From NCBI RefSeq assembly GCF_011753055.1, contig NZ_VWWJ01000018.1, positions 1-64,000 on the forward strand: a DNA stretch of 64,000 nucleotides. The letters are read 5' to 3'. Positions 16,943 through 26,776 of this stretch are shown piece by piece (within the stretch, counting starts at the first letter, position 1; every line of letters starts with the position of its first letter). The stretch is from Burkholderia sp. Ax-1719. GTDB lineage: Bacteria; Pseudomonadota; Gammaproteobacteria; Burkholderiales; Burkholderiaceae. The notes under the pieces are model-generated. The model saw only the letters and a list, made by a program, of their open reading frames with translations, was not told where the DNA came from and made no database searches. Both the position numbers and the translations under genes were made by a program.

Positions 16943-19900
16943 ATGCAAGCGAGGAACGAGGAATTCGTCGCCCATCTGCTCTCCGATCTCGTGGAATTCG
17001 CGCGCGCGCGATTGCCCGAATCGACCTTCCAGATCGTCGAACCATTCCTGCGTCACTATTACGATTTCGTCGATGCCGAAGACCTGCGCAGCCGCGCCAT
17101 CGCCGACCTCTACGGCGCGGCGATGGCGCACTGGCAGACCGCCCAGCGCTTCGTGCCCGGCACCGAACGCATGCGGGTCTATAACCCGATCCTCGAACAG
17201 CACGGCTGGCATTCGGACCACACCGTCATCGAGATCGTCAACGACGACATGCCGTTTCTGGTCGATTCCGTGTCGATGGCGGTCAACAAGCTCGGGCTCG
17301 CGCTGCATTCGGCGATGCACCCGGTCTTTCGCATCTGGCGCGGTCAGGACGGCGCGATAACGCGCGTTGACGTAGGCGGCGCAGGCGCCGACGACGGGCA
17401 ATCGCAACTGGCCTCGTTCATCCATTTCGAAATCGATCGATGTGGCGACGCAGCAAAGCTCGAAGAGCTGCGCCACGATATCGCCAGGGTGCTGGGCGAC
17501 GTGCGCGCCTCGGTGGAGGACTGGCAGAAGATCGTCGAAGTGGCGCGCGAGACCATCAAGGCCATGAAGGCGCGCGAGCGAAGTGCGGAAGATATCGAAT
17601 CGCGCGCCTTCCTCGAATGGATGGTTTCCGATCATTTCACCTTCCTCGGCCAGCGCGACTATGCGCTGGTCGACCACGAAGGCGGCTTTGGCCTGCGCGG
17701 CGTGGAAGGATCGGGACTCGGCATCCTGCGGGAATCCCTGCGCACGCCCGGCATTCCCGACGTCACGCCGCTGCCGGCCGCCGCCAATGAAATCATCCTG
17801 GGCGCATGGCCCATCTTTCTGACCAAGGCGAATTCGCGCGCAACCGTGCATCGCCCGGGTTATCTCGACTATGTGGGCATCAAACTCGTCGGGCCAGACG
17901 GGAGCGTGGTCGGCGAGCGCCGTTTCGTGGGGCTCTACACCTCGACCGTCTATATGGACTCGATCACCGAGATCCCCATCGTGCGCCGTAAATGCGCGAA
18001 TATCGTGCGCCGTGCGGGCTTTCTGCCGAAGGGCCATCTGGGTAAATCCCTCGTGACCGTGCTGGAAACCTGGCCGCGCGACGAACTGTTCCAGGCGAGC
18101 GAAGACGAGCTTTACGATATCGCGCTTGGCGTACTGCGTTTGCAGGAGCATCAGCGCACGCGCCTGTTCGTGCGGCGCGACCGCTTTGGCCGCTTCGTTT
18201 CCTGCCTCGTCTATGTGGCGCGCGACAAGTACAACACGGATTTGCGCCGCAAGATCGCCCAGTTGCTGAGTGAGGCTTTTAACGGCGAATCGGTTGAATT
18301 CACGCCGCTGCTTTCCGAATCCACGCTCGCACGCATTCATTTCGTCGTGCATATCAAGTCGGGTGAGATGCCCGAAGTCGATACGCGCGAACTGGAAGCG
18401 CGGCTCGTGCAGGTCACGCGTCGCTGGCAGGACGATCTCGCCGACGCGCTGCTCGACGCATTTGGCGAAGAGCAGGGCACACGCCTGTTGCACCGTTACG
18501 CCGACTCATTCCCCGCTGGCTATCGCGACGACTATCCCGCACGCACGGCAGTGCGCGATATCGAGTTGATCGAGCGCGTGCAGGGCACGAGGCGTATCGC
18601 CATGAATCTGTATCGGCCTATCGAAGCGGGCCCGCGCGCGTTCCGCTTCAAGGTCTATTGCGCGGGCGACGCCATCGCGCTTTCACGCAGCCTGCCGATG
18701 CTGGAGCATCTGGGCGTGCGCGTGGACGAAGAGCGGCCGTATGTGATTCAGGTACCCGGCTGCGAACCCGCGTGGGTGCATGATTTCGGCCTGGAACTGG
18801 CCGATGACGCCGAATTCGATATCGAGCGCGTGAAAGACCTGTTCGAAGACGCATTCGAAGCGGTCTGGACCGCGCGCATCGAAAACGACGATTTCAACCG
18901 CCTCGTGCTGCGCGCCTATCTGGGCGCACGCGAAGTCACGATCCTGCGCGCCTATGCGAAGTATCTGCGCCAGGTGGGGTCGACCTTCAGCGACGCCTAT
19001 ATTGAACGCGCGCTCACCGGCAATCCGGCCATCGCCCGGCAACTGGTCGAACTCTTCCTGATCCGCTTCGATCCGCGCGCGGGCGACGGCACCGTGGTGA
19101 CGGCCTCGCGTACGGCGCGCATGGAACTCGCACTCAAGGCCATCGAGGCGGCGCTCGACCAGGTGCCCAATCTGGACGAAGACCGCATCCTGCGGCAGTT
19201 TCTCGGCGTCATCAATGCCACCCAGCGCACCAACTATTTCCGCCGCGATGCCGAAGGCGCGCCGCTGCCCGCGCTGTCGTTCAAGTTCGATCCCTCGAAA
19301 GTCCCTGGCCTCCCCGAACCCAAGCCGATGTTCGAGATCTGGGTGTATTCGCCGCGTGTGGAAGGCGTGCATCTGCGCGGCGGACGTGTCGCGCGTGGCG
19401 GCTTGCGCTGGTCCGACCGGCGCGAAGACTTCCGCACCGAAGTGCTCGGCCTCATGAAAGCGCAGATGGTGAAAAACGTCGTCATCGTCCCGGTGGGATC
19501 GAAGGGCGGTTTTGTCGTGAAGAATCCGCCGCCGATCACGGATCGCGAGGCGTGGATGCGCGAAGGCATCGCGTGCTATCAGACCTTTCTACGCGGGCTG
19601 CTCGACCTCACGGACAATCTCGAAGGCAATGTGATCGTGCCGCCGCCCGACGTCGTGCGACACGATCCCGACGACCCCTATCTCGTGGTCGCGGCAGACA
19701 AAGGCACGGCCACCTTCTCCGATTACGCGAACGCCATTTCGCAGGAGTACGGGTTCTGGCTCGACGATGCATTCGCATCGGGCGGCTCGGTGGGCTACGA
19801 CCACAAGAAAATGGCCATCACGGCGCGCGGCGCGTGGGAATCGGTCAAGCGCCACTTCCGCGAAATGGGCGTGGACACCCAGGCGAGCGACTTCACCGTG

Positions 19901-21802
19901 GCGGGCGTGGGCGATATGTCGGGCGATGTGTTCGGCAACGGCATGTTGCTCTCGCCGCATATCAAACTGGTGGCCGCGTTCGATCATCGGCATATCTTCC
20001 TCGATCCGAATCCCGATACGGCCGTGAGCTTCGCGGAACGCAGCCGCCTGTTCGGGCTCGACCGTTCGAGCTGGGCCGATTACGATCCCGCTGCGATTTC
20101 GTCGGGCGGCGGCATATTCGCGCGCACGGTCAAAACAATTCCGCTTTCGCCCGCTGTGCAGACCGTACTCGGCATCGAGGCGGCGGCGCTCACGCCCAGC
20201 GAATTGATTCGCGCTATTCTCCAGGCGCCTGTCGATCTGCTCTATAACGGCGGCATCGGCACCTATGTGAAAGCGGCGCACGAAACCAATGCGCAAGTGG
20301 GCGACCGCGCCAATGACGCCGTGCGTGTGAACGGCGCGGACCTGCGCTGCAAGGTGGTGGGCGAGGGCGGCAACCTGGGCGTCACGCAATATGGCCGTAT
20401 CGAATTCGCGCAAAACGGCGGACGCATCAATACGGATGCCATCGATAATTCAGCCGGTGTAGATTGTTCGGATCATGAAGTTAATATCAAGATCCTGCTA
20501 GGACTCGTCGTGGCCGATGGCGAGATGACCACCAAACAGCGCAACACGCTGCTTGCGGAAATGACCGACGAAGTCGGCCTGCTGGTGCTGCGCGACAACT
20601 ACTATCAGACCCAGGCGCTCTCGATCGCTGGCCGTTATAGCGCCGAATTGCTCGATGCCGAAACGCGCCTGATGCGCTGGCTCGAACGCGTGGGCCGCCT
20701 GAATCGCGTGATCGAATTCCTCCCCACCGACGAACAGGTGGCCGAACGTCAGGCCGCGAAGCTCGGCCTGACTTCGCCCGAGCGTGCCGTGTTGCTTGCC
20801 TATAGCAAGATGTGGCTCTACGACGCGCTGCTCGATTCTGACGTGCCTGAAGATCCGCTGGTCGCTGCACTGTTGATCGACTATTTTCCGGTGCCGCTGC
20901 AGGAGCGATTCAGCGCGCCGATGCAGCGCCATCCGCTGCGTCGAGAGATTCTTGCCACGCATCTAACCAATGCACTGGTGAATCGCGTGGGCTGCGCTTT
21001 CGTGCACCGGCTGATGGAAGAGACCGACGCGCGTCCTGGCGAGATCGTGCGCGCATGCATCATGGCGCGCGATGTGTTCGACCTCGACGCAATCTGGCGC
21101 GACATCGACGCGCTCGACAACCGCGTGCCCGACGACGTGCAGGCGAGCATGTTCGTCGACGTAGCGCGGCTGCTCGAACGCGCGGCGCTCTGGTTCCTGC
21201 GTCATTTGCAAACGGGCGCGGTAGACGCTGTGGGCGTCAATGCGCTCATCGCACGCTGCCGCGACGCGGCGCAACGGCTCGCGCCGCAGTTGCCGACGCT
21301 GCTGCCGGCCAGCGATCTCGAAGCGCTGGCCGCGCGTCAGGCGGCACTCGTGAACGCGGGCGTGGAGAGCGCATTGGCGGTGCGGGTGGCGAGCGGCGAA
21401 TTGTCGGTCGCGTTGCTCGATATCGCCGATGTGGCGGCGGCCTGCGAGCGCCCGCTCGAATGGGTGGCCGCGGTCTATTTCGCGCTGGGCACGCGCCTGA
21501 ACTACGGCTGGATCAGCGAGCGCGCCGCCGCGCTACCCACGCCGACGCATTGGGACACCATGGCGCGCGCCGCAGCGCTTGCGGAAATCGGCCGCCTGAA
21601 ACGCGCGCTGACGATGAGCGTGCTGGCCGACGCCCCCGCGAGCGCGGACCCGCAAACGCTGGTGGACGAGTGGTGCGGCCAGCACGAAGCGGCGCTGGAG
21701 CGCTACGCGCATCTACTCACGGAGCTGCGGGCGACGAGCGGCGTGAGCCTTTCGGTGCTGCTGGTAATCGTGCGGGCGATGGCGATGCTGGAAAGGCCTT
21801 GA
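16943..21802 (+). CDS. gdhB: NAD-specific glutamate dehydrogenase, large (GDH-180) type
   Basis: Cytoplasmic oxidative deamination of L-glutamate to 2-oxoglutarate and ammonium, a catabolic role. 1619 residues from ATG 16943, which follows CAGGAG; this matches the roughly 1600-residue length of bacterial GDH-180 enzymes and removes 51 unrelated upstream residues. ACT-like regulatory regions occupy the first ~700 residues (NDDMPFLVDSVSMAVNKLGLALHSAMHPV). The catalytic core lies around residues 770-1220, with LRWSDRREDFRTEVLGLMKAQMVKNVVIVPVGSKGGFV carrying the catalytic-type lysines. VAGVGDMSGDVFGNGMLLS follows, and GEGGNLGVTQYGRIEFA belongs to the NAD fold. Stand-alone gene. Confidence 0.95.
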   Translation: MQARNEEFVAHLLSDLVEFARARLPESTFQIVEPFLRHYYDFVDAEDLRSRAIADLYGAAMAHWQTAQRFVPGTERMRVYNPILEQHGWHSDHTVIEIVNDDMPFLVDSVSMAVNKLGLALHSAMHPVFRIWRGQDGAITRVDVGGAGADDGQSQLASFIHFEIDRCGDAAKLEELRHDIARVLGDVRASVEDWQKIVEVARETIKAMKARERSAEDIESRAFLEWMVSDHFTFLGQRDYALVDHEGGFGLRGVEGSGLGILRESLRTPGIPDVTPLPAAANEIILGAWPIFLTKANSRATVHRPGYLDYVGIKLVGPDGSVVGERRFVGLYTSTVYMDSITEIPIVRRKCANIVRRAGFLPKGHLGKSLVTVLETWPRDELFQASEDELYDIALGVLRLQEHQRTRLFVRRDRFGRFVSCLVYVARDKYNTDLRRKIAQLLSEAFNGESVEFTPLLSESTLARIHFVVHIKSGEMPEVDTRELEARLVQVTRRWQDDLADALLDAFGEEQGTRLLHRYADSFPAGYRDDYPARTAVRDIELIERVQGTRRIAMNLYRPIEAGPRAFRFKVYCAGDAIALSRSLPMLEHLGVRVDEERPYVIQVPGCEPAWVHDFGLELADDAEFDIERVKDLFEDAFEAVWTARIENDDFNRLVLRAYLGAREVTILRAYAKYLRQVGSTFSDAYIERALTGNPAIARQLVELFLIRFDPRAGDGTVVTASRTARMELALKAIEAALDQVPNLDEDRILRQFLGVINATQRTNYFRRDAEGAPLPALSFKFDPSKVPGLPEPKPMFEIWVYSPRVEGVHLRGGRVARGGLRWSDRREDFRTEVLGLMKAQMVKNVVIVPVGSKGGFVVKNPPPITDREAWMREGIACYQTFLRGLLDLTDNLEGNVIVPPPDVVRHDPDDPYLVVAADKGTATFSDYANAISQEYGFWLDDAFASGGSVGYDHKKMAITARGAWESVKRHFREMGVDTQASDFTVAGVGDMSGDVFGNGMLLSPHIKLVAAFDHRHIFLDPNPDTAVSFAERSRLFGLDRSSWADYDPAAISSGGGIFARTVKTIPLSPAVQTVLGIEAAALTPSELIRAILQAPVDLLYNGGIGTYVKAAHETNAQVGDRANDAVRVNGADLRCKVVGEGGNLGVTQYGRIEFAQNGGRINTDAIDNSAGVDCSDHEVNIKILLGLVVADGEMTTKQRNTLLAEMTDEVGLLVLRDNYYQTQALSIAGRYSAELLDAETRLMRWLERVGRLNRVIEFLPTDEQVAERQAAKLGLTSPERAVLLAYSKMWLYDALLDSDVPEDPLVAALLIDYFPVPLQERFSAPMQRHPLRREILATHLTNALVNRVGCAFVHRLMEETDARPGEIVRACIMARDVFDLDAIWRDIDALDNRVPDDVQASMFVDVARLLERAALWFLRHLQTGAVDAVGVNALIARCRDAAQRLAPQLPTLLPASDLEALAARQAALVNAGVESALAVRVASGELSVALLDIADVAAACERPLEWVAAVYFALGTRLNYGWISERAAALPTPTHWDTMARAAALAEIGRLKRALTMSVLADAPASADPQTLVDEWCGQHEAALERYAHLLTELRATSGVSLSVLLVIVRAMAMLERP

Positions 21803-21918
21803 TTGACGCAAGGGCATAGTCGCGGGCTGGACGTGCGGCAGATCGTGGATCGACAATAGCGGCTTGCGCTAAGCCATAGGCGCCCATTCCGCCCGATCCC
21901 GATTTGCCACCGTTCGCC

Positions 21919-22230
21919 ATGAAAATCATCCGCAGCAAGACGTTTACCGCCGAGCGCGCCTGGGGCGCACTCGACATCGCCGATATGGGCGGCATCACCA
22001 CGCGCCTGCACTGGACCGACCAGCCGTATAAATGGCACGTGAACGACGGCGAAGAAGTTTTCGCGGTGCTCGACGGGCGCGTGGAGATGCGTTATCGCGA
22101 GGCTGGCCTGGAACACTCCACCGTGCTCGAAACGGGCGATGTGTTTTATGCCTCGGTCGGCACCGAACACGTTGCGCATCCGCTCGGTGAGGCGCGTATT
22201 CTCGTGGTCGAGAAAGCCGGCAGCGTTTAA
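21919..22230 (+). CDS. Cupin-fold protein
   Basis: 103-residue single-domain cupin of unknown substrate. The start at ATG 21919 gives MKIIRSKTFTAERAWGAL; a TTG 15 bases earlier is less likely. Cupin motif 1 region: WHVNDGEEVFAVLDGRVEMRY, with H and E ligands but not the full two-histidine HxH pattern. Motif 2: TGDVFYASVGTEHVAHPLGEARILVVEK. It lies between the glutamate dehydrogenase and the convergent LysR gene. Function cannot be assigned. Confidence 0.75.
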   Translation: MKIIRSKTFTAERAWGALDIADMGGITTRLHWTDQPYKWHVNDGEEVFAVLDGRVEMRYREAGLEHSTVLETGDVFYASVGTEHVAHPLGEARILVVEKAGSV

Positions 22231-22254
22231 AACTCGCACCTTCACCACGTGCGA

Positions 22255-23127
22255 TCAGGGCCGCCCCTGAAAGGCTTTCACGATCTCGTCGATGGTCGCG
22301 CGAATGCGCGCGGTGCGGCGCAAATCCTCGTGCGTGACGAGCCAGATTTCATAGGGCGTTGCGCGTTTGCATGACGGCCAGACGCGTATCAGGCCGTCCC
22401 GTTCGCCCATGTTCGCAGGTATTTCGCCCAGCCCGATGCCGGCCTTGATGGCCGCGCGTACGCTCAGATTCGAATCGAAGCGGGCGACAATGCGCCCGCC
22501 GTGCAGCGGCTCGCCGGCGAGCGCCGGCACGCGGGCCGCTTCAATATAAGGCTGATAAACCACGAGATCGTGTCCCGATAAGGCATTGCCCTGTTCGGGC
22601 AACCCCATACGATCGAGGTACGCCTGCGACGCAAACAGCCCCATTTCCCAACTCGCAAGCTGGCGCGCGACGAGTCCGGGATTGCGCGGACGCACCGTTC
22701 TGACCGCGATATCCGCTTCGCGTTTGGCGAGGTTGCGCAACTGCGTCGAGGTGCTCAAGCGCACGCTGACATCCGGGTGCTTCTTATGCAGCCTTTCCAT
22801 GGCGGGAATCACGAATTCGAGCGCCAGCGCGTCGGTCGTCGTTACCTTGACCTCACCGGCGAGCCGCTTGTCGAGCCCCTGCGTTTGCCGCGCCAGATCG
22901 TGAGCGGCGCGCTCCATCGCTTCGGCGGGTTGCAAGGCAAGCTGGCCTGCGGGCGCCAGCACGTAGCCCTGCGAGGTGCGCACGAACAACGCCGCGGACA
23001 AATTCTGCTCGAGCGTCGCGAGCCGCCGTCCCACTGTTGCCTGATCGAAATTGAGCACGCGTGCGGCTGCGCGCAGCGTGCCTTCGCGGTGGATCGCGAG
23101 GAAGATGCGGGCGTCGTCCCAGTTCAT
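22255..23127 (-). CDS. LysR-family transcriptional regulator
   Basis: 290 residues. HTH: MNWDDARIFLAIHREGTLRAAARVLNFDQATVGRRLATLEQNL. Start chosen at 23127 because AAGGAG lies 6 bp before it; an in-frame ATG at 23142 overlaps that ribosome site. The effector domain includes GEVKVTTTDALALEFVIPAMERLHKKHPDVSVRL. It is divergent from the quinone oxidoreductase at 23294 with 166 bp between starts, so that gene is its likely target. Confidence 0.85.
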   Translation of the reverse strand: MNWDDARIFLAIHREGTLRAAARVLNFDQATVGRRLATLEQNLSAALFVRTSQGYVLAPAGQLALQPAEAMERAAHDLARQTQGLDKRLAGEVKVTTTDALALEFVIPAMERLHKKHPDVSVRLSTSTQLRNLAKREADIAVRTVRPRNPGLVARQLASWEMGLFASQAYLDRMGLPEQGNALSGHDLVVYQPYIEAARVPALAGEPLHGGRIVARFDSNLSVRAAIKAGIGLGEIPANMGERDGLIRVWPSCKRATPYEIWLVTHEDLRRTARIRATIDEIVKAFQGRP

Positions 23128-23293
23128 GAATACTCCTTCCAATGCTGATGCAATTTTGCATCAGCGCGCAGGCAATTTGCTGCGTGGCTCGCAAGACCCT
23201 GAAAACTATACTCGTCTGCAGATCCGAGGCGTGCAGTCCAACGAAACCTTCCGGTTCCCCACGCCCCTCGATCGAGCTTACGAGGATGAATCG

Positions 23294-24334
23294 ATGTCGA
23301 ATGCAGCACACACCATTCCGCCGGCCATGTCGGCGGTCGAGATTACGCAGCCGGGCGGTCCGGAAGTGCTGGTGCCCACGGTACGCGCGGTGCCGGCGCC
23401 GGGTACCGGCGAGGTTCTGATCCGCATTCATGCCGCGGGCGTCAACGGTCCCGATGTGTTTCAGCGCAAGGGGCTGTACGATCCGCCGCCGGGCGCGTCC
23501 GATCTTCCGGGCCTTGAAATAGCGGGTGAAGTCGTCGCGCTGGGTACAGGCGTCACGCGTTTCGTCGTGGGCGACCGCGTCTGCGCGCTGATTCCGGGCG
23601 GCGGCTACGCCGAGTACGCCACGGCGCATGAGTCGAATACGCTCTTCATTCCCGAAGGGCTGAGCCTTGTGGAAGCCGCCGCGATGCCGGAGACCTTCAT
23701 GACGGTCTGGCTCAATGTGTTCCAGCGCGGCAAGCTCCTCAAAGGCGAAACCGTGCTGATCCACGGCGGCGCGTCAGGCATCGGTACGGCCGCCACGATG
23801 TTCGCGAAGGCATTGGGCGCTGGCCGCATCATCACGACGGTCGGTTCGGACGAGCAGCGCGAGGCGAGCCTCGCATTGGGCGCCGACCTGGCGATCGACT
23901 ATCGTCACGCGGATTTCGTTGCGGAAACGCTGGCCTTCACTGAAGGCAAGGGCGCCGATGTGATCGTCGATATCATCGCGGGCGATTACGTTGCCCGCAA
24001 TTTCGCGGCGGCGGCGATCAACGGGCGCATCGTGCAGATCGGCGTTATCAAGGGGCCGGCCACGCAGGTCGATCTGTTCCCGATGCTCACGAAGCGGCTC
24101 ACGCATATCGGCTCGACGTTGCGCTCGCGCACGCATGAGGAGAAGGCGGAGATCATTCACGAACTCGAAACGCACATCTGGCCGCATATTCGCAGTGGCA
24201 GCGTGAAGCCAATGATCTATCGCGAGTTCGCGCTGGAGCATGCACGCGATGCGCACACGTTGATGGATTCGGGCACGCACATCGGCAAGATCGTGCTGAC
24301 GACGCGCGCCGCGCAGCAGTCCTCGCAACAGTAA
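23294..24334 (+). CDS. NAD(P)H:quinone oxidoreductase, zinc-less MDR type (PIG3/QorA-like)
   Basis: 346-residue medium-chain dehydrogenase/reductase, probably one- or two-electron reduction of quinones with NADPH. GroES-like N-terminal domain: MSAVEITQPGGPEVLVPTVRAVPAPGTGEVLIRIHAAGVNGPDVFQRKGLYDPPPGASDLPGLEIAGEV. Nucleotide-binding: LIHGGASGIGTAATMFAKALGA. The structural zinc cysteines of true ADHs are absent. ATG 23294 was chosen; longer in-frame starts overlap the divergent LysR gene. The LysR gene next to it is the probable regulator. A strong hairpin follows the stop. Confidence 0.88.
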   Translation: MSNAAHTIPPAMSAVEITQPGGPEVLVPTVRAVPAPGTGEVLIRIHAAGVNGPDVFQRKGLYDPPPGASDLPGLEIAGEVVALGTGVTRFVVGDRVCALIPGGGYAEYATAHESNTLFIPEGLSLVEAAAMPETFMTVWLNVFQRGKLLKGETVLIHGGASGIGTAATMFAKALGAGRIITTVGSDEQREASLALGADLAIDYRHADFVAETLAFTEGKGADVIVDIIAGDYVARNFAAAAINGRIVQIGVIKGPATQVDLFPMLTKRLTHIGSTLRSRTHEEKAEIIHELETHIWPHIRSGSVKPMIYREFALEHARDAHTLMDSGTHIGKIVLTTRAAQQSSQQ

Positions 24335-24341
24335 GCGCAAA

Positions 24342-24382
24342 GCGATCGCGCCCGCCAGCAGGACGGTGGCGGGCGCGATCGC
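24342..24382. terminator. Bidirectional hairpin between convergent genes
   Basis: Perfect 16-bp stem (gcgatcgcgcccgcca / tggcgggcgcgatcgc) with a 9-nt loop, filling the gap between the quinone oxidoreductase and the Hsp31-like gene. No T tract on either side, so termination would rely on the very stable stem; could also act in mRNA protection. Confidence 0.6.
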
Positions 24383-24397
24383 TGCAAGATGCCGCGC

Positions 24398-25279
24398 TTA
24401 CAGACCCACTTCCTTCAAGAGCGCCGCCGCCGCGAGCTTGCCCAGATTGTGCGAGGCAAGCGGACTATCGCCGGTGATGAGCTTGCGATCGGTATGGCAG
24501 CGGCCGTCGATGCCCCGGTTCAGTACTTTCACGCCGAGTTTTTCGAGGCTTTCGCCAACCAGCCAGGGCAGCAGTCCCGGCATGTAGCCGATCTCCTGAT
24601 TTGCGCCCGTATCGAGCGAATCGGGAAAGACGCAGATTTCGTAACCTTTGAACGGAAAGTCTGCGGGGTCTTCATCCACGGCGGCCGCGAGCAGGCAGGC
24701 CGGCCCGTGGCAGAGCGTCACGATGTACTTGTCGTGATCCATCGCCCATTTGAGCACCTGCTTGACCTCCTTGCTGTGCGGAATCCCCGCGAGCACGCCA
24801 TGGCCGCCCGGCACGAATACCGCGATGTACGGCGAGTCCTTGCCCAGGCTTTTTTCCAGCACATCGGAGAGTTTGAGCGGCTGCTTGAGCTTCGGCAGAT
24901 ACTTGCGATACGTGCCCAGCACGGCTTCGTCTTCGTTCGGCATCGCCCAGAGTTCAAGCTTGGCCGGATTGCCCGAGAGCGTGGCGATATCGACTTCGAA
25001 ACCGGCCTGATCCATGTGATGAATTGGCAGCAGCATTTCAACCGGATGATTGCCCGTCGAGAAGAACTTGCCATTCGTCGTGAGAATGTAGCGCTCATCG
25101 GTGGCGATCATCAGGACCTTCCATTTGCCCTCTGTATAGGGGTTCGGCGAGGTCGTGCCGTCGAAATCGGTTTTCGACGCGGTGTATTGCGAGAGCGAAT
25201 ACGGCGAGGGGAAAAATGCATTGTGCTCGGCGTGATCGGGCGAGGGCGCGCGATCGGACGCCTGTTGGGCGGCAGTCAT
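24398..25279 (-). CDS. hchA: Hsp31/HchA-type DJ-1 family glyoxalase III / deglycase
   Basis: 293 residues, close to E. coli HchA (283). Expected to convert methylglyoxal to lactate without glutathione and/or act as a holdase chaperone. Class I glutamine amidotransferase-like fold: FFSTGNHPVEMLLPIHHMDQAGFEVDIAT, VFVPGGHGVLAGIP, and the nucleophile elbow VTLCHGPACLLAA with Cys-His adjacent, which is the HchA pattern. The ATG at 25279 has AAGGAG 6 bp upstream. The same frame is open further upstream, but that part overlaps the neighbouring oxidoreductase in another frame and is not coding. Confidence 0.9.
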   Translation of the reverse strand: MTAAQQASDRAPSPDHAEHNAFFPSPYSLSQYTASKTDFDGTTSPNPYTEGKWKVLMIATDERYILTTNGKFFSTGNHPVEMLLPIHHMDQAGFEVDIATLSGNPAKLELWAMPNEDEAVLGTYRKYLPKLKQPLKLSDVLEKSLGKDSPYIAVFVPGGHGVLAGIPHSKEVKQVLKWAMDHDKYIVTLCHGPACLLAAAVDEDPADFPFKGYEICVFPDSLDTGANQEIGYMPGLLPWLVGESLEKLGVKVLNRGIDGRCHTDRKLITGDSPLASHNLGKLAAAALLKEVGL

Positions 25280-25430
25280 GAAATCTCCTTGTTCGGGAAG
25301 TCGAAGGCAATGGGTCGAACCCGGGCGGCATGCAGGGGAAATTCGCAGCGACGGTGTGGCGGTGCGCGCCGGTGATGGGCGCGGCGCGATCCACAGAGAA
25401 CATGGTAGGAAATCGCAGGCCGCGTACAAA

Positions 25431-25448
25431 GCCCCCCGAACGGGGGGC
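25431..25448. repeat. GC hairpin repeat copy 1 (gcccccc-gaac-ggggggc)
   Basis: Seven-base perfect stem with tetraloop, located between the hchA start and the stop of the enone oxidoreductase gene on the minus strand. Similar hairpins occur at 26691 and 28461. No T run. Confidence 0.6.
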
Positions 25449-25473
25449 GACATGTCGTGCGCGTTGAGGCGGT

Positions 25474-26505
25474 TTAATCGTGCGCGACGCGCACGACCAC
25501 CTTGCCGAAGTTGCGGCCCGCCAGCAGGCCAAGAAACGCTTCGGGCGCGCGCTCCAGGCCATCGACGATATCTTCCTGCAGCTTGACCAGGCCCTGGGCG
25601 ATCCAGCTGCGCATGTCGCGCTGGAATTCGTCGAAGCCGCTCGCGTAATGGTCGCCGATGATGAAGCCTTGCATACGGATACGCTTGAACAGCAGCATTT
25701 GCAGGAAGCCGGGCAGCATGTCGGGTGTCGGCGGCGCGCCGTCGGCGTTGTATTGCGAAATCAGTCCACACAGCGGAATGCGCGCGCCCACATTGAGCAA
25801 TGGCTGCACCGCTTCGAACACGGCGCCGCCCACGTTTTCGAAGTAGACGTCGATGCCGGCCGGGCAGGCTTGCGCCAGTTGCGCGGCGAAGTCGGGGGCG
25901 CGGCGGTCCAGGCACACATCGAAGCCCAGTTGCTGCGTGACGTAGCGGCATTTGTCGGCGTCGCCGGCAATGCCCACCACGCGCGCGCCCTTGAGCTTCG
26001 CGATCTGTCCCACGACCGCGCCCACGGCGCCACTCGCGGAGGCGACCACCACCGTTTCGCCGGGCTGCGGGTCGCCGATTTTCAGCAGGCCCCAATACGC
26101 CGTGAAGCCGGTCATGCCCAGTACGCTCAACGCGTGCGACGGCTCGGCGATGCCATCGAGCGCAGTGAGCGTTGCGCCCGGCGCCAGCGCGTAATCCTGC
26201 CAGCCCGCGTGCGCGAGCACCAGATTGCCCGGCTTGAACTGCGCATGTTTCGAATCGACTACCCGGCTCACCGTTGCGCCCACCATCGGATCGCCGAGTG
26301 CAACGGACGGTGCGTAGGAGGCCGTATGGTTCATGCGGGTGCGCATGTAGGGATCGAGCGAGAGCCAGAGCGTGCGCAACAGCACTTCGCCATCGGCGGG
26401 TGCCGGAACCGCGCTTTCATGCAGACGAAAATTATCGTGTGTGGGTGCGCCCAGCGGACGCGAATGAAGGACTACACGTCGATTGACGGTCGGTGATTGC
26501 GACAT
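25474..26505 (-). CDS. NADP-dependent enone/alkenal oxidoreductase (CurA / zinc-less MDR type)
   Basis: 343 residues, leukotriene B4 12-hydroxydehydrogenase/CurA subgroup of MDRs, which reduces alpha,beta-unsaturated carbonyls with NADPH. Motifs: NRRVVLHSRPLGAPTHDNFRL, LWLSLDPYMRTRMN (hallmark LSLDPYMR), VVASASGAVGAVVGQIAKLKGARVVGIAGDADKC (Rossmann AxxGxxG-type), YFENVGG. Start at ATG 26505; the open frame upstream adds 71 residues with no resemblance. It is followed on the same strand by hchA after about 195 bp. The pair would fit reactive-carbonyl detoxification. Confidence 0.88.
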   Translation of the reverse strand: MSQSPTVNRRVVLHSRPLGAPTHDNFRLHESAVPAPADGEVLLRTLWLSLDPYMRTRMNHTASYAPSVALGDPMVGATVSRVVDSKHAQFKPGNLVLAHAGWQDYALAPGATLTALDGIAEPSHALSVLGMTGFTAYWGLLKIGDPQPGETVVVASASGAVGAVVGQIAKLKGARVVGIAGDADKCRYVTQQLGFDVCLDRRAPDFAAQLAQACPAGIDVYFENVGGAVFEAVQPLLNVGARIPLCGLISQYNADGAPPTPDMLPGFLQMLLFKRIRMQGFIIGDHYASGFDEFQRDMRSWIAQGLVKLQEDIVDGLERAPEAFLGLLAGRNFGKVVVRVAHD

Positions 26506-26690
26506 CGGAACATCCTCAAAACAGGTTGCGACGCAAGGCGCGGGAAGCCGCAGGCATTGCGGTAGATGTGCAACCCGCCATGCGTCGAGGCAGGCCGATT
26601 GTAGGGCGGCGAGTTGCGCCGAATACGACGTGAAAGGGAAATCATCGTTGCTCGCGGCGTGCGAATGTGCGTGCCATCGCGTTGCAACCG

Positions 26691-26710
26691 CCCCCCCCAA
26701 CCAGGGGGCT
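26691..26710. repeat. GC hairpin repeat copy 2 (imperfect)
   Basis: Run of eight C, aacc, then agggggct; pairs through five G. Same end motif gggggctga as the copy at 28461. It lies in the 271-bp divergent region between the enone oxidoreductase and the acyl-CoA ligase; nothing else was recognised there. Confidence 0.45.
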
Positions 26711-26776
26711 GAAAGCACGCCTACGCTTCGCTAGGCTGTCGAATCCGATTCGCGAACGTCTATCGAAGAGATTGGC

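Noticed and set aside
16829..18493. Long minus-strand frame over the glutamate dehydrogenase
   Set aside because: His/Arg-rich antisense shadow typical of high-G+C coding DNA; no domain.
25280..26095. Upstream extension of the hchA frame
   Set aside because: Overlaps the enone oxidoreductase in another frame; the good ribosome site is at 25279.
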